The notes beneath the pieces are model-generated. The model had not been told where the DNA came from and ran no database searches. It saw only the letters and a list, made by a program, of their open reading frames with translations. From Hippophae tibetana (taxonomy: Eukaryota > Streptophyta > Magnoliopsida > Rosales > Elaeagnaceae): a stretch of 64,000 nucleotides of DNA. Both the position numbers and the translations under genes were made by a program. Positions 23,202 to 34,600 of the stretch are shown piece after piece (the stretch's first letter is position 1; each line of letters begins with the position of its first letter). The stretch covers positions 29,142,001 to 29,206,000 of the forward strand of contig CM072806.1 of the NCBI GenBank assembly GCA_037013495.1. Reading direction: 5' to 3'.

Positions 23202-23974
23202 TCAACTCTAAGTTTCTTTTTAAAATTCATTTTTTCCTTTGGATCTGAAAATTAATATTAGAAAGAAAATAAACACGAACTCACACGAAAAAGTAAGGGA
23301 AAAGGCACAAAGGAAAGACCCATGATTCAAGCATTTAAGGTGAACCCATCTAATTGGTCTTCTAATCTGGCATAAGGAATAATCCAGCTAAAGCACCTCT
23401 TGGTGGCGAAAACCCTAAGACCTTTTGCAAATTGGTTTGAATACTGATGGAGCAAAGAAAGTACAAGAAATCCATCGAACAATCAGTGGGATCATTACCT
23501 TGAAGCCCACAATGGCTCATCTTCATCAATAGAAATTTGTTCAAGATTCAGTTAGAGGAGCGCCACCGGAGAATCTAAGAGGCTCATATGGCCGCCTCTA
23601 TCTCTCCAGATTCTACCACCGGCGAATCCAAATGACATTCTAACGATGACGAAGACGATAGCGATACAAAAGTTTCAATGGTTTAGAATGATGGTGGTGG
23701 TGAGTAGAAAAAATATGAAGCCTAAGAAACCAAAGAAATTGAAGGTGACGGTAGCTGAGGCTACTTGGAAGGTGATGGTAGCTCAAGTTGAGGTTCTGAT
23801 TCTGAATTTTCGGACGAAGAATTATACCTTACCTGTGTTTATAGATAAAATGGATAGCCTAAAGGTTCTAGTGATCACAAATTATGGTATTTTTCCCTCT
23901 GAGCTAAGAAATTTACATATGCTTAGTTCTCTAACTGATCTAAAACTGATCAGATTAGAGCGTATTTCAATTCT
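23202..23974 (-). other. Unusually long leader of the copia element
   Basis: About 770 bp separate the primer-binding site from the gag frame, which seems long for this kind of element. It contains a 60-codon minus-strand frame (23544-23362) of unknown nature. It also contains, on the plus strand, a possible acidic coding scrap (NDDEDDSDTKVSMV, about 23640-23680) and an NLR-like fragment at 23780-23975. The leader therefore looks like inserted or transduced host sequence. Confidence 0.5.
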
Positions 23975-23975
23975 T
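23780..23975 (+). pseudogene. Captured fragment of an RPW8-type (NRG1/ADR1-like) NLR gene, antisense in the copia leader
   Basis: The plus-strand frame reads VEVLILNFRTKNYTLPVFI, then a DKMDSLKVLVITNYG word, FPSELRNLHMLSSLTDLK and IRLERISI. From knowledge of the family, this order and wording is characteristic of the segment between the NB-ARC domain and the first leucine-rich repeats of helper NLRs with an RPW8 domain (Arabidopsis At5g66900/NRG1-like and ADR1-like proteins). Only about 60-65 residues are present. The match ends at the retrotransposon primer-binding site, and the strand is opposite to that of the element. It cannot make a working receptor. Recognition is from memory, not a search. 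Confidence 0.6.
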
Positions 23976-23987
23976 GTTCTAATACCA

Positions 23988-24220
23988 TGAGCAAAATAAT
24001 GTAAGAAGAGAATTTTCTATGATATTTCTTCTTATTTTATAGATAATGGTACAAATGAATTTATATAATTCCAACTAATGCACAATGATAATATACTTAC
24101 AATTTGTCATCATTATGTCAACATCATTATACCAAAACATCATTATGTATTGTAATAAATGATCATATTTACTACTAGGTAACATAATAATTCAAGTGGT
24201 CCTCCTATAATAACTCTTCA
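23988..24220 (-). repeat. 5' LTR of the minus-strand copia element
   Basis: It begins TGAGCAAAATAATGTAAG and ends AATAACTCTTCA on the plus strand, parallel to 19202-19463. It directly abuts the complement of the initiator-Met-type primer-binding site at 23975-23986. Confidence 0.85.
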
Positions 24221-25210
24221 TTGCTAACAAGTTCTCTTTGTTTTTCATTTTTTGATTCTTTTTCTTTTTTTTCAAATTTTTTATTTGTTTCTTTGCTTTT
24301 ATCTTTATTGTTTTTCATTTGAATTTATCACTCAACTTGAATTTCAAAAGCTGGTAAGAAATTATTCTTATTTTTATTTATTATTTTTAGAAAAATAATT
24401 CTCATTGATATAAAATAAAAATATATTCATAACATTTAAATTAAAAATAAAATACATCATATTATCAAAATTATGATAAGAACCGTAATAATATATTCGT
24501 AGTCATTTTAATAAATTTTTTTAGTCACCATCTAAACTTAACTATTCCGATTAAAATATGATAAATATTTAATAAAATTTGATATTTGATAGTTTAAGTT
24601 CTCTAATTTTTGAACTGTAATAAAATTCCATATAATAATACTATATTTAGATTTAGATCTAAATAAAAACTTGATAAAATATAACAAATATACTTAATGT
24701 TATCATAAATAAGATTTAAGTTAAGAAATTATCACATTAGATTTAAAATTTTGTGGATAAATAACAATTCATCTATGAAAAGATAAAATTTCTACGTTAA
24801 AGTAACTTTATTTCCCATAGAAACAAGAAGTAACAAAAGAAGAAAAAGAAGAATAAAAACGTCAAGGGTTTCGCAAGACATAAAATAATGAGAAAAGATG
24901 AGTCGGGAATGATTCTTATTAACTTCCAAAAGAGTTGCTAGAGTTGGCATTAGCTAATAAATATAATTTTGACTATTTATTAGATAAAAATTCTCCAACC
25001 CACTGCCTAAAATTGTTATAGATTAAGTTGTCCTTACCGAGTGGCCGAAATAAATCTATAATTGTAAGGAAAGTATCAAACTTTTTTTCCCTTCCTCTAT
25101 CTTTCATATTTTTCTTTCTAACTTCCTATTTTGTTTGCTTTTAAGTTTTATCTTATTACTCATCGTTATTAATGGGAAAAAAAACCCCAAAACCAAAAGA
25201 CTCTAGAGTC
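24221..25210. other. AT-rich spacer between two copia elements, no gene seen
   Basis: No coding frame or repeat was recognised. Poly-pyrimidine and poly-purine runs at about 24240-24320 and 24820-24860 have no clear function. Confidence 0.5.
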
Positions 25211-25215
25211 ACAAA

Positions 25216-25653
25216 TGTTGGAGATTTTTACAAAGTTCCTCAATTTAAGGAGCAAAACATATAGTAAAATAATGAACTTAATTCAATGAGCAATTCAAAG
25301 AACCATTAATTTAATGAGTAATTAAAGGAGTGAATTTTCCTATAAATAAATGTGTAATTGTAATGAATTAATCAACCAAATGTTCATTCCAATTGAGAGA
25401 AAAGCTTTTGTGAGAGAAAATTGAGAGTAATTTTCTTGAGTGTAATTGGGTTTTGAGTTTTGAGTTGTGAGTTGTGAGTTGTAAGTATTGTAAACACCTT
25501 GTATAATTTCTCCCCTTTCAGTAAAAAGATCTACAGTAGGTCCGAAGACGTAAACAAGATTGGTCAAACTCCGTTATCAAATTTGTGTGTTATTTTGTCT
25601 ATTTTACTTTCTCATAAATCTAGCTTATCAGGAATTTGCATAATTTCCCAACA
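25216..25653 (+). repeat. 5' LTR of the Tork-like copia element
   Basis: It starts TGTTGG and ends CCAACA, giving the short inverted ends of an LTR, and aligns along its length with 29798-30220. The ATCAACCAAATGTTCATTCC and GAAGACGTAA words are shared. Confidence 0.9.
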
Positions 25654-25655
25654 AC

Positions 25656-25667
25656 TGGTATCAGAAC
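25656..25667 (+). other. Primer-binding site of the Tork-like element
   Basis: TGGTATCAGAAC starts two bases after the LTR end and is complementary to the 3' end of plant initiator tRNA-Met in the usual way. Confidence 0.85.
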
Positions 25668-25719
25668 TTTTGTGGTGATATTTGTTTATTGACGAAGGTA
25701 TTCTAATACACGATGGTTT

Positions 25720-28323
25720 GCAGAAATAGTTAGAAACAATACGGATGAAGTCAGAGACTATGAAGGAAGAAGATTGGAATCTTCTGGACAGACAAGCCCT
25801 CAGAGTTATTCGATTTCCGTTATCCGGTAATGTTGCTTTCAACATAGCAAAGGAAAAGACTACAACGAGTCTTATGGCAACTCTCTCTAATATGTGTGAG
25901 AAGTCATCAGCCTCAAAAAAAGTGCACTTGATGAGGTGTTTGTTCAATTTGCGGATGACGGAAGAGGCATCGGTAGCTCAACATCTCAATGAACTCAACA
26001 CAGTCACAACCCAATTGAGTTTAGTGGAAATTGAATTCGATGAAGAAGTACGAGCATTGATACTTTTGTCTTCTTTACCATAAATTTGGAATGCTACTAT
26101 CACGGTTATGAGTAGTTCATCAGGAAGAAATAAGTTGAAATTTGATGATGTTCATGATCTGGTTCTCAGTGAAGAGATATGACATAGAGAGTTAGGTGAA
26201 TCGTCAAATTCTTCAGTTTTGCATACAGAGTCAAGAGGAAGAAATTCAACCAGAGGGAATGGACGTGGCAGAACAGACTACCAAGGTAGATCAAAGGACA
26301 GGAGGTTCAAATCCAGGAATCCTAATAATTCCCATAGCTCGAAGATTATCGAATGTTGGAATTGTGGGAGAACCGAGCACTACAAAAATTAGTGCAAGAG
26401 TGCACAGAAGGACAAACAAGTGAAGGCAGAGGCAAATGTTACTTCCACCTCAGGAGGAGATGATGCATTGATATGCTCTTTGGAGAGCAAGGAAGAATCT
26501 TGGGTGTTAGACTCTAGAGCATCGTTCCATGCTACTTCACAGAAATAATTCTTCGAGAAATGTCCCCGGAAACCTTGGAAAGGTATATCGTGGTGATGAC
26601 CAACCATGTGATATTATTGGCAAAGGTGTAGTGAAGATTAAGTTGAACGGATCTATTTGGGAGCTGAAGGATGTCAGGTATATTCTCCACCTAAGAAGAA
26701 ACTTAATCTCAGTAGGGCAATTGGCCAGTGAAGGCTACACTACGATCTTCTATAGTAATGATTGGAAGATTTCAAAGGGCGTAATGACAGTTACTCGAGG
26801 CAAGAAAAGTGGCACTCTTTACATAACAATAAGGGCACGTGTTCAATCGTAGTTGTAGTTAGCAATGAAACACCAAATCTGAGGCACCAAAGACTAGGCC
26901 ACATGAGTGAGAAGGGGATGAAGATTATGCACTCAAAGGGAAAAATTTCAGGCCTACAGTCTGCAGAGATAGACATGTGCGAAGATTGCATACTTGGCAA
27001 GCAAAAGAGAGTCAGCTTTCAGACAAGTGGTAGAACCCTAAAGAGGGAAAGGCTAGAGCCTATCCACTCTGATGTTTAGGGACCAACAACCATCTCATCC
27101 ATTGGTGGGAAACACTACTTCATGACTTTCATCGATGATCACTCCCAGAAGGTATGGGTTTACTTTCTAAAGCATAAGTCTGAAGTATTTGAGGCTTTTA
27201 GAAGATGGAAAGCTATGGTTGAAAATGAGATTGTTTTGAAGATCAAAAAGCTCATAATTGACAATGGTGGTGAATATGAAGACACCATATTCAAAAATTT
27301 TTGCTATGAGCACGGGATTATAATGGAAAGAACTGTGCCAAGCATGCCTCAACACAATGGTGTAGTTGAGCGTATGAATCGAATGTTGATAGAAAGAGCC
27401 AGAAGCATTCGTATAAAATCAAGTCTACCGAAGTAGTTCTGGGCAGAAGTAATCAACACAACAACTTATTTAATCAATCGAGGTCCATCTTTTCCATTGG
27501 AGCATAGAATACCAAAGGAGGTATGAAGCGGAAAATAGGTGAAACTATCACATCTAAAAGTTTTCGACTGTGTAGCATTTATGCATATCAGTGATCAAGG
27601 CGGGAATAAGCTTGATCCCAAATCCAAGAAATGCACATTCATCGGTTATGGTAAGGATGAGTTTGGTTACCACATTTGGGATGACAAAAATAAGAAATTG
27701 ATTCGTAATAGAGATGTGATTTTCAATGAAAGTGTGATGTATAAGATCATGCATAAAATAGACGCCAATGACTCAGAGCAGAATGAGTCAGTATTTGTAG
27801 ATGCAAATGATGTCCCACATAGTTCTACAATGGAACCAATTGTAACAAGTCCTCAGCTAGAGGAACTTGTTGGACAAAGCAATATGCAGCAGTCTAACAC
27901 ACCACAACCTCCTACTCCAGCTCCTATATTGAGAAGGTCTTCTCGACATCATGTGCCTAATAGGAGATACATGAAATCTCTCATATCCAACCAGACATGG
28001 GAACTAGCTGAGTTACCTATGGGAAAGAAGGCACTTCACAACAAATAGGTATACCAGGTGAAAGAAGAGCATAATGGTTCCAAGAGATACAAAGTTTGCC
28101 TAGTTGTCAAAGGGTTTCAACAGAAGGAAGGAGTTGACTACATTGACATTTTTGCTCCCGTTGTGAAGCTCAATGCTATCAAATCAGTGTTGAGTATTGT
28201 AGCCATTGAAGATCTTCATCTTGAATAGTTGGATGTGAAAAATGCATTCCTTCACAGATATTTAGATGAAGAGATATACATGTACTAGCCAAAAGGTTTC
28301 TCAAAAAGAGGGAAGAAGAACAT
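25720..28323 (+). pseudogene. gag-pol of the Tork-like element (gag, protease, integrase, RT front half)
   Basis: Gag covers 25745-26420 (KKVHLMRCLFNLRMTEEASV) and ends in a zinc knuckle, CWNCGRTEHYKN, then a stop, then C. Protease at about 26500 reads WVLDSRASFHAT, with D-S-R instead of D-S-G. The GAG-pre-integrase domain reads RHQRLGHMSEKGMKIM, then CEDCILGKQKRVSF. Integrase runs from 27100 (FIDDHSQKVWVYFLKHKSEV, DNGGEYED, TVPSMPQHNGVVERMNR), so all three catalytic acids are present. RT starts at about 27980 (NQTWELAELPMGKKAL, FAPVVKLNAIKSVLSIVA, LDVKNAFLH) and breaks off at 28323 before the catalytic box. At least eight internal stops are present. Confidence 0.85.
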
Positions 28324-29133
28324 GAGGCTTTTAGAAGATGGAAAGCTATGGTTGAAAATGAGACTGGTTTGAAGATCAAAAAGTTCAGAACAGACAATGG
28401 TGGTGAATATGAAGACACCAAAAAATTTATGCTATGAGCACAGGATCAGAATGGAAAGAGTTGTTCTAGGCACGCCTCAACACAATGGTGTAGCTAAGCG
28501 TATAAACTGCACATTGACAAAAAGAGCCATAAGCATTCATATACAATCAAGTTTACCAAAGCAGTTCTGGGCAGAAGCAGTCAACACGGTAGCTTATTTG
28601 ATCAATCAAGGTCCATCTGTTCCATTGGAGCATAGAATACTAGAGGAGGTATGGAGCGGAAAATAAGTGAAACTATCACATCTAAAAGTTTTCAACTGTG
28701 TAGCATTTGTGCATATCAGTGATCAAGGCAAGAATAAGCTTGATCTCAAATCCAAGAAATGCACCGTCATCCGTTATGGTGAGGATGAGTTTGGCTACCG
28801 CATTTGGGATGACGAAAACAAGAAAGTGATCCGTAGTTAGGGGTGTTCATCGGATGAAAACTACTAATTTTATACTCATTTGATCTAATCCGACCATCTG
28901 ATCAAATTGAAACATCCTAATCCACAACCAATCTGATCACCTTTCAAATTCGATGCAATCCGATCCGTAACCTATTTGGATTGAATTTGATCAATCTGAT
29001 CAATCCGACCAATAAACTTAATTAACTCTATTTTTGGTATTTTTGAATAAAATTTTTATATTTTCACATAAATCATAACATAAAATTATTTGAGTTAAAA
29101 GAAATCTTAAAAAACTAAATAAATATATATTAA

Positions 29134-29172
<39 letters not shown>

Positions 29173-29797
29173 AATAAATATATAAAAATTAAATATATAT
29201 ATAATTAATTTCGGTCGGATCGGATGAATCATAGTGAAATCCACCATCCGATCTGATCCGATGGTCAGATCGAAACCATCAAAAAATTAACGGATCGGAT
29301 TAATCAGATGATCAAATTTTTTGCACACCCTTATTTGTAGTAGAGATGTGATTTTCAACAAAAGGGTGATGTATAAGGACATGTATGAAATAGACTCCAA
29401 CGACTCAGAGCAGAATGAGTCAGTATTTGCATATGCAGATGATGTTCCAGATAGTTCCGCAACGGAACCAATTGTAACAAGTCCTCATCTAGAGGAACTT
29501 GTTGGACAGAGCATTACGTAGCAGTCCGACACACCACAGCCTCCTACTACAACTCCTTTATTAAGAGGGTCTTCTCGACCTTATGTGCCTAACAGGAGAT
29601 ACATGAGCTATATGTTGCTAATTGACAAAAGAGAGCCTGAATGTTATGATGAAGCTTGTCAGACTCGAGATGCCAGCAAGTAGGAGCTTTCCATGACACT
29701 GAAGTTGTGCTTAAATTCAGTTGGTCTCCTAGAGTAACAAGACTAGAAAAGTTGTTGCATTGATCGAGGTGTGAAGACAGATTGAAATCAGTCTTCA
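28324..29797 (+). pseudogene. Second integrase-to-RT-start copy inside the Tork-like element
   Basis: From 28324 the sequence repeats what is found from 27191 (GAGGCTTTTAGAAGATGG). It continues as a diverged copy to 28837 and, after the MITE, from 29342 to about 29610. It then runs a little further into the RT N-terminus (REPECYDEACQTRDASK), a part that the first copy lacks. It ends in about 150 bp of 3' non-coding sequence before the LTR. It supplies no RT catalytic residues. The junction at 28323/28324 joins RT to integrase out of order. Confidence 0.85.
28838..29333. mobile_element. hAT-like MITE nested in the copia element
   Basis: This 496-bp insert starts TAGGGGTGTTCA and ends TGCACACCCTTA, so its ends are imperfect inverted repeats. 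It is flanked by TCCGTAGT (28830-28837) and TTTGTAGT (29334-29341), an 8-bp target-site duplication with two mismatches. The uninterrupted paralogous sequence at about 27701-27710 (TTCGTAATAGAG) proves the insertion. Both sub-ends are packed with ATCCGATC/ATCAGATC words and the middle is an AT repeat. 8-bp duplications and such ends are typical of hAT transposons. It has no coding capacity. Confidence 0.8.
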
Positions 29798-30220
29798 AGT
29801 AGGAAATTGTTATAAAGCTCCTTAATTTAAGGAGCAAATTAAGGAGCAAAACAAGGAGCTTAATTCAATGAGTAATTCAAGGAACCATTAATTTAAGAAG
29901 CAATTCAAGGAGTGAATTTTTCTATAAATAGATGTGTAATTGTAATGAATTAATTAACCAAATGTTCATTCCAATTGAAAGAAAAGCTTTTATGAGAGAA
30001 AATTGAGAGTACTTTTCTTAGGTGTAATTGGGTTGTGAGTTGTGAGTTGTGAGTATTGTAAACACCTTCTATAATGTCTCCCCTTCAGGAAAAAGATCTG
30101 CAGTAGATCCGAAGACGTAAGGAAGATTAGTAGAACTCCGTTATCAAATTTGTGTGTTATTTTGTCTATTTTACTTTCTCATAAATCTAACTTATCGAAA
30201 ATTTGCGTAATTTTCCAACA
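29798..30220 (+). repeat. 3' LTR of the Tork-like copia element
   Basis: It aligns with 25216-25653 and ends TTTTCCAACA. Its first bases have drifted (AGTAGG in place of TGTTGG). It has an extra AGGAGCAAATTA-type duplication near 29826. Confidence 0.85.
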
Positions 30221-30225
30221 ACAAA

Positions 30226-31618
30226 GAGTTTTTTTTTTCAACTTAGACTTAATTAAGCAAAATCTTTTAGGATACCTCAAAAATTCAAGATAGAGACGCA
30301 TAATTCAATTATTTAGACTAATCATACACATTTGATTGACAACATTTTCATTCATTCTTTACCAATTTTCGTACCTAAGGGAGAAACTAGAATAAATAAT
30401 TTAGTAATTAATGATACAAATTTCATTTGTCCTTTGGATTTGCACATTAAATCATTTTGTAAGGAGCCCAATGATTTGAAAAAGGAATAAACAGTTTTAC
30501 AGGCTCCAGATCACTAAGCAAAATACGAAAAGAACTAATAACTTATTTTATTCTTGTAGTAATTGTATGTCAATTTTATTCTTTATCATATTTTATTTTT
30601 GCATCAATTTTATCCTTTTTTCCCTTGTGGAAAGGAAAAAGATGCTTAAAATTTGTCATAGTTCGAAAAATTCAATTGATTCAATCTGCATGCGTCAATG
30701 CATTGGACAAATCTCTTTTCTTCTTTTTCTTTTTTTTACATTATATTATAGATTATGAATTGTATGCATCATGGTTTGCGTTGTGAAACTGTAAGAACTT
30801 AATTTTTAATTAGGAATACTGATACTTTTATTTGTTTAGTTTCTTTGTTGAATCATTATTGGATTGTGAATTACAGTTGCAATTATTTTCAAAAATTATA
30901 TTAATTTTTTTATAGTAAGAAATAAATTGTACGTGTATCTATTATTAGGAGTGTATTATTGTGTATTTTCCAATATATATAATTTTTTTTTAAATTACAT
31001 AACATAGAGCAATATTTGACTCACAAAAGGAGTAAATTTGATATGAGAGTCGCAAACTCTCCGAACAAAGTCACAAACAACATGGATAAGAAATCAAAGT
31101 CGGTCAAAAACTAGTTTTAAACCTCAGAACTAAAACACCGTAAAATCAATGAAGGGTGACAGATCTGAGAGGACAAGGGAAGCAGATGCATTGATGATTA
31201 GTGGCGGTGGAAGCAGACGAGGCAGACAGCGGAAGAGAACTGTGGAGAAGAGTTGGCGTTATTGACAAGTCTGCTTGGAAGAATTTAAGCTAAATTTCTA
31301 TCAATGATAAGACAACGGATCTAAAAAGAAACAAACTCCTTAACCACAATTCCACATATACCTACGCTATAATAGAGAGTAGGATTGATTTATTAATGAA
31401 CAATAAGCAGAAACACGCCAGTACCCTGTTACTAAAGAGAACATAATTAGAGGTTTGTTTTACTGAAATATTAATCTCTCAGAATAGTGGGCATATATAT
31501 ATATATATCAAACTCATCCTGACATGTAAATCCATAGCCAAAAGGCCCATCTGTGTTTCAGTATTTTATTTTTTCTCAGAGATGTTTTGCAGTAGTAGCC
31601 ACCAAAAAGGAGAGAAAC
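30226..31618. other. Intergenic stretch downstream of APM1, no gene seen
   Basis: The aminopeptidase 3'UTR must start within this stretch, just left of 31619. Sequence at 31130-31270 is less AT-rich and could read as an old 5'UTR or exon on the minus strand, but I find no splice-consistent gene. The AT repeat at 31494-31508 is short. Confidence 0.5.
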
Positions 31619-31630
31619 CTAGTATTTCCT

Positions 31631-34600
31631 CTATGCCAACTCCTTTATAGCCTCAACAAGATGTTTCTCGCTCTGAATATTCTGAACCCACTTCGCATTA
31701 ATGTGAACCCGCTCTATGCTTTGCCTCAAGGTTCTAGCTATTGAGGGCTTCGTGCGGCTGGCAAAGAACTCTTCTATTTCCTTAGCCTTCTCAAATGAAG
31801 CAAACTGCACCGTAAAATAATGAACAAAACAAAAGAAGCCGCAAGTTACTTGAATGAATTCTAGAGCTACATAAGAAAATAATTTATACAAATCATAAAT
31901 TATGTAAAGATGAGAAGGAATCAGAACAAAAGAGAGAGGAACTTACAGGTGAGACAACCGAGCTGACAAACCGAGTTATTAGAAACCCAGAACCCCAGGT
32001 TTTCGAGATGAACTCCCAATTGTCCTACAATCAATTCACAAAGAAAGGTGAGGAAAAAAACTCAAATGAAATACTAGTAGAAACAAAAGGAAGATCATTC
32101 AAACGGTTGAGATAAAACATAAGCACATGAGACTCATCCACTGGGCAGTGAATGCATTTACATAATGGTGTATCCTTTTATATATTTAACGTATAAAAAT
32201 TTATACCAAACAGTTTACAATCGGAACCAAAATGGATAATTCCGGTTTAACAGGTCCGATTTACTTAGAAAAACAGTATGGTCCAATATATTAAATATTT
32301 AAACAAAAAACCAGATTGGACCGGACTGTCCACCCTTATGTATTTTGATTGCTGAGTTGCAAATAGATGTTCAAAACAAACTTGAGAGAGAAGTTAAAAA
32401 TGACGGTTCCCAAAGGTGTCATCTCTCCTTTTATTTTCCCCTTTTCTCTTAATTTTGCTAAAGACAGAATATCTTCCATCTTTTGTAAGGCTGTGGTGGT
32501 TGAGCATTACCTTAAGCCAAGTCCAAGCTGTCTCACGTCCTTCCACACCAACAGCAAGTCCAAAAACAGCATCTTGATTACGAACCTAGACAATAGACAA
32601 CATTCAAGCAAACGTAATCTCCATATATAAGATAGTAAGATATCATAGTTTACCTGCATAATGGAAACATTGAATTTCAAAAGATAAGCAAGCTAACACT
32701 ATAATACCTCGGCAGACAATAAGAAGTTGAGAACTTCCAATATTATATTGGGGTCTGGACAAGATGCCAATGAACCTACAACACAGATAAATACATCATT
32801 GCCAGAAAACCAGAGAGATCAATATATTCCAAATCAATTGATGTGTGAATGGTAGTTACTTAAAATGCGTGTTTTCTCCTGGCTTAGATCACTCTCCCTA
32901 TAAATTCTCAGAAGCAATTCGTAATCCGATTTGTTTGATGGACTGACTCTTTGCATTACAGCCACATATACTGCCTGAAGATAGCATCCAACAAAATTAT
33001 AAACATGGTTTTTAAATGGAAAAGACAGGTATCAATTAATGTGCTTTGCATTAACAACCTTTCTAATGTCAGGAGGAAGGAGTGGTGTGTTTCTATCATC
33101 TAAGAACACCTGAAAACGTCTGCTTGCTTCATCAAGAGTAGGCTCATGTCCAAACATAGCAAGGGCAGCCAAAATCTCTCCTCTGAGCATTGCATCCAAG
33201 TGGCTCTCTCCTGTCTTAGGCTGCCAACCAAGATTCCTGAAACAAATTTGAAAATAACATTATGATGGAAAACAAAAGAAGCTAATTGTGCCAGTATTTG
33301 AAGTCAGCGGTCCCAAAGATGATTCAGTTAAATAACCCACAGATCATACATAAAAATATGAAGACACACTTCCCTGTGAACATTTATAGAGTATCAAGAA
33401 CATAGAAATCTGGTAAACATTTATTTGCAGAATTTATGGCTTTGATTCATGAAATCGTCACAGTAAATTTGATTCTTTTGTTTGCTTCTGAGCATTCTTC
33501 TATTCCACTATGTAATACAAGGTTTGTATCAATTTCACCATTTTATTTTCAAAAGTTCTAATTCATCTGCAGGGAAAAAATGATGATTGTAGTTCTTTAA
33601 TAAACCATTGTTCTCTCTGATGCATTTCATCAATCTCACTTTGACCACGTTAAAGTTTAGGGTCTAATTACTGGTTAGTTATGATTTAAAAATAAATTTT
33701 CAAAAATAAGGATATAATCTGAAAATTGTGAAATGTATTTAAAATTTCTTTTAAATTTGTCTTTGTGTTAGTTATTAAATTCAAAAACTATCATTTAAAT
33801 TTTACCTGGTTTTTAGAAAAATGGAAAACAACATTTAGCCATTTTTAAAAACAGATGTATTTTCAAGATATTATCCAAAACAAATATTCAAAAACACTTA
33901 AACGAAACACATATTCCTTCTGTTCTCTACTTTTTTAATTTTTGAAAATGAAAAATTGATTGCAAATCCTATACCAAATGGACCTTGAACGTTTGAAGGC
34001 TTGCTTGCACTTTGATATGATGCAACTAACCTAAGATCATCCATCTTAGGAAGATAACAACTTAAGTTGCTGTTATTCCTTTTGAGAAAAACCTAAAGCT
34101 CACAGGAGATAAACATTATGCCCATGCAGGGAGAAAAAAATTACTCAGCACAATTTTGGAAAAGGCTTATGAAGAACTGCTTGATTAAATCCAGGATCTC
34201 AGGCACAGCATCGGCGGCTATTCTTGCCACTTTATGACTTATCTGAAATATAAGACCAGAATCAAGATATATTAAAATTGGAATAAGAAAAAGAAATAAG
34301 TAAAAATTTATAGCAAAAGAAGATTCTGGAGAAAAACATTACAACAATCATGTTAGACAGCACGGTATATTCAAATTCCTCCCTGTAAGCACCCATCAAG
34401 GTAAGCAAAGATGTCAGTGACTGCTGACGTGCCATACAAAGGGCAAACGAATCATCCAGAATACCTGTTCAAGCGATAGCATAAAGTAAACAGCTAAACT
34501 TCACCAAGAATTGTCCAAGTAGATCTGGATAAAAAATTTAAAATACCAAATCTGTCTATTGCAGACAAGTATTTTCTCTCTATTGCATATCTGAGTTTAG

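Larger units (their letters stand above)
19202..24220 (-). mobile_element. Ty1/copia retrotransposon on the minus strand, with both LTRs
   Basis: Two related LTRs bound the element, at 19202-19463 and 23988-24220. Reading the minus strand, a primer-binding site (complement of 23975-23986, TGGTATTAGAAC) is followed by an unusually long leader, then gag, protease, integrase, a shortened RT and the RNase H end. A purine-rich tract (complement of about 19464-19474) abuts the 3' LTR. Codon-level decay is heavy. The flanks (GAGTG at 19197-19201, TTGCT at 24221-24225) do not match, so no target-site duplication is visible. Confidence 0.85.
25211..30225 (+). mobile_element. Ty1/copia retrotransposon (Tork/Tnt1-like), plus strand, TSD ACAAA
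   Basis: The element proper is 25216-30220. It has LTRs at 25216-25653 and 29798-30220 and a perfect 5-bp target-site duplication ACAAA at 25211-25215 and 30221-30225. The primer-binding site TGGTATCAGAAC starts at 25656. Gag, zinc knuckle, protease, integrase and the front half of RT follow in normal order to 28323. The RT core and RNase H are then replaced by a second integrase-to-RT-start copy, which a MITE at 28838-29333 interrupts. Many in-frame stops make it non-autonomous. Confidence 0.9.

Noticed and set aside
31130..31270. Less AT-rich stretch downstream of APM1, possible exon on the minus strand
   Set aside because: No splice-consistent gene, conserved protein words or start/stop structure could be built.
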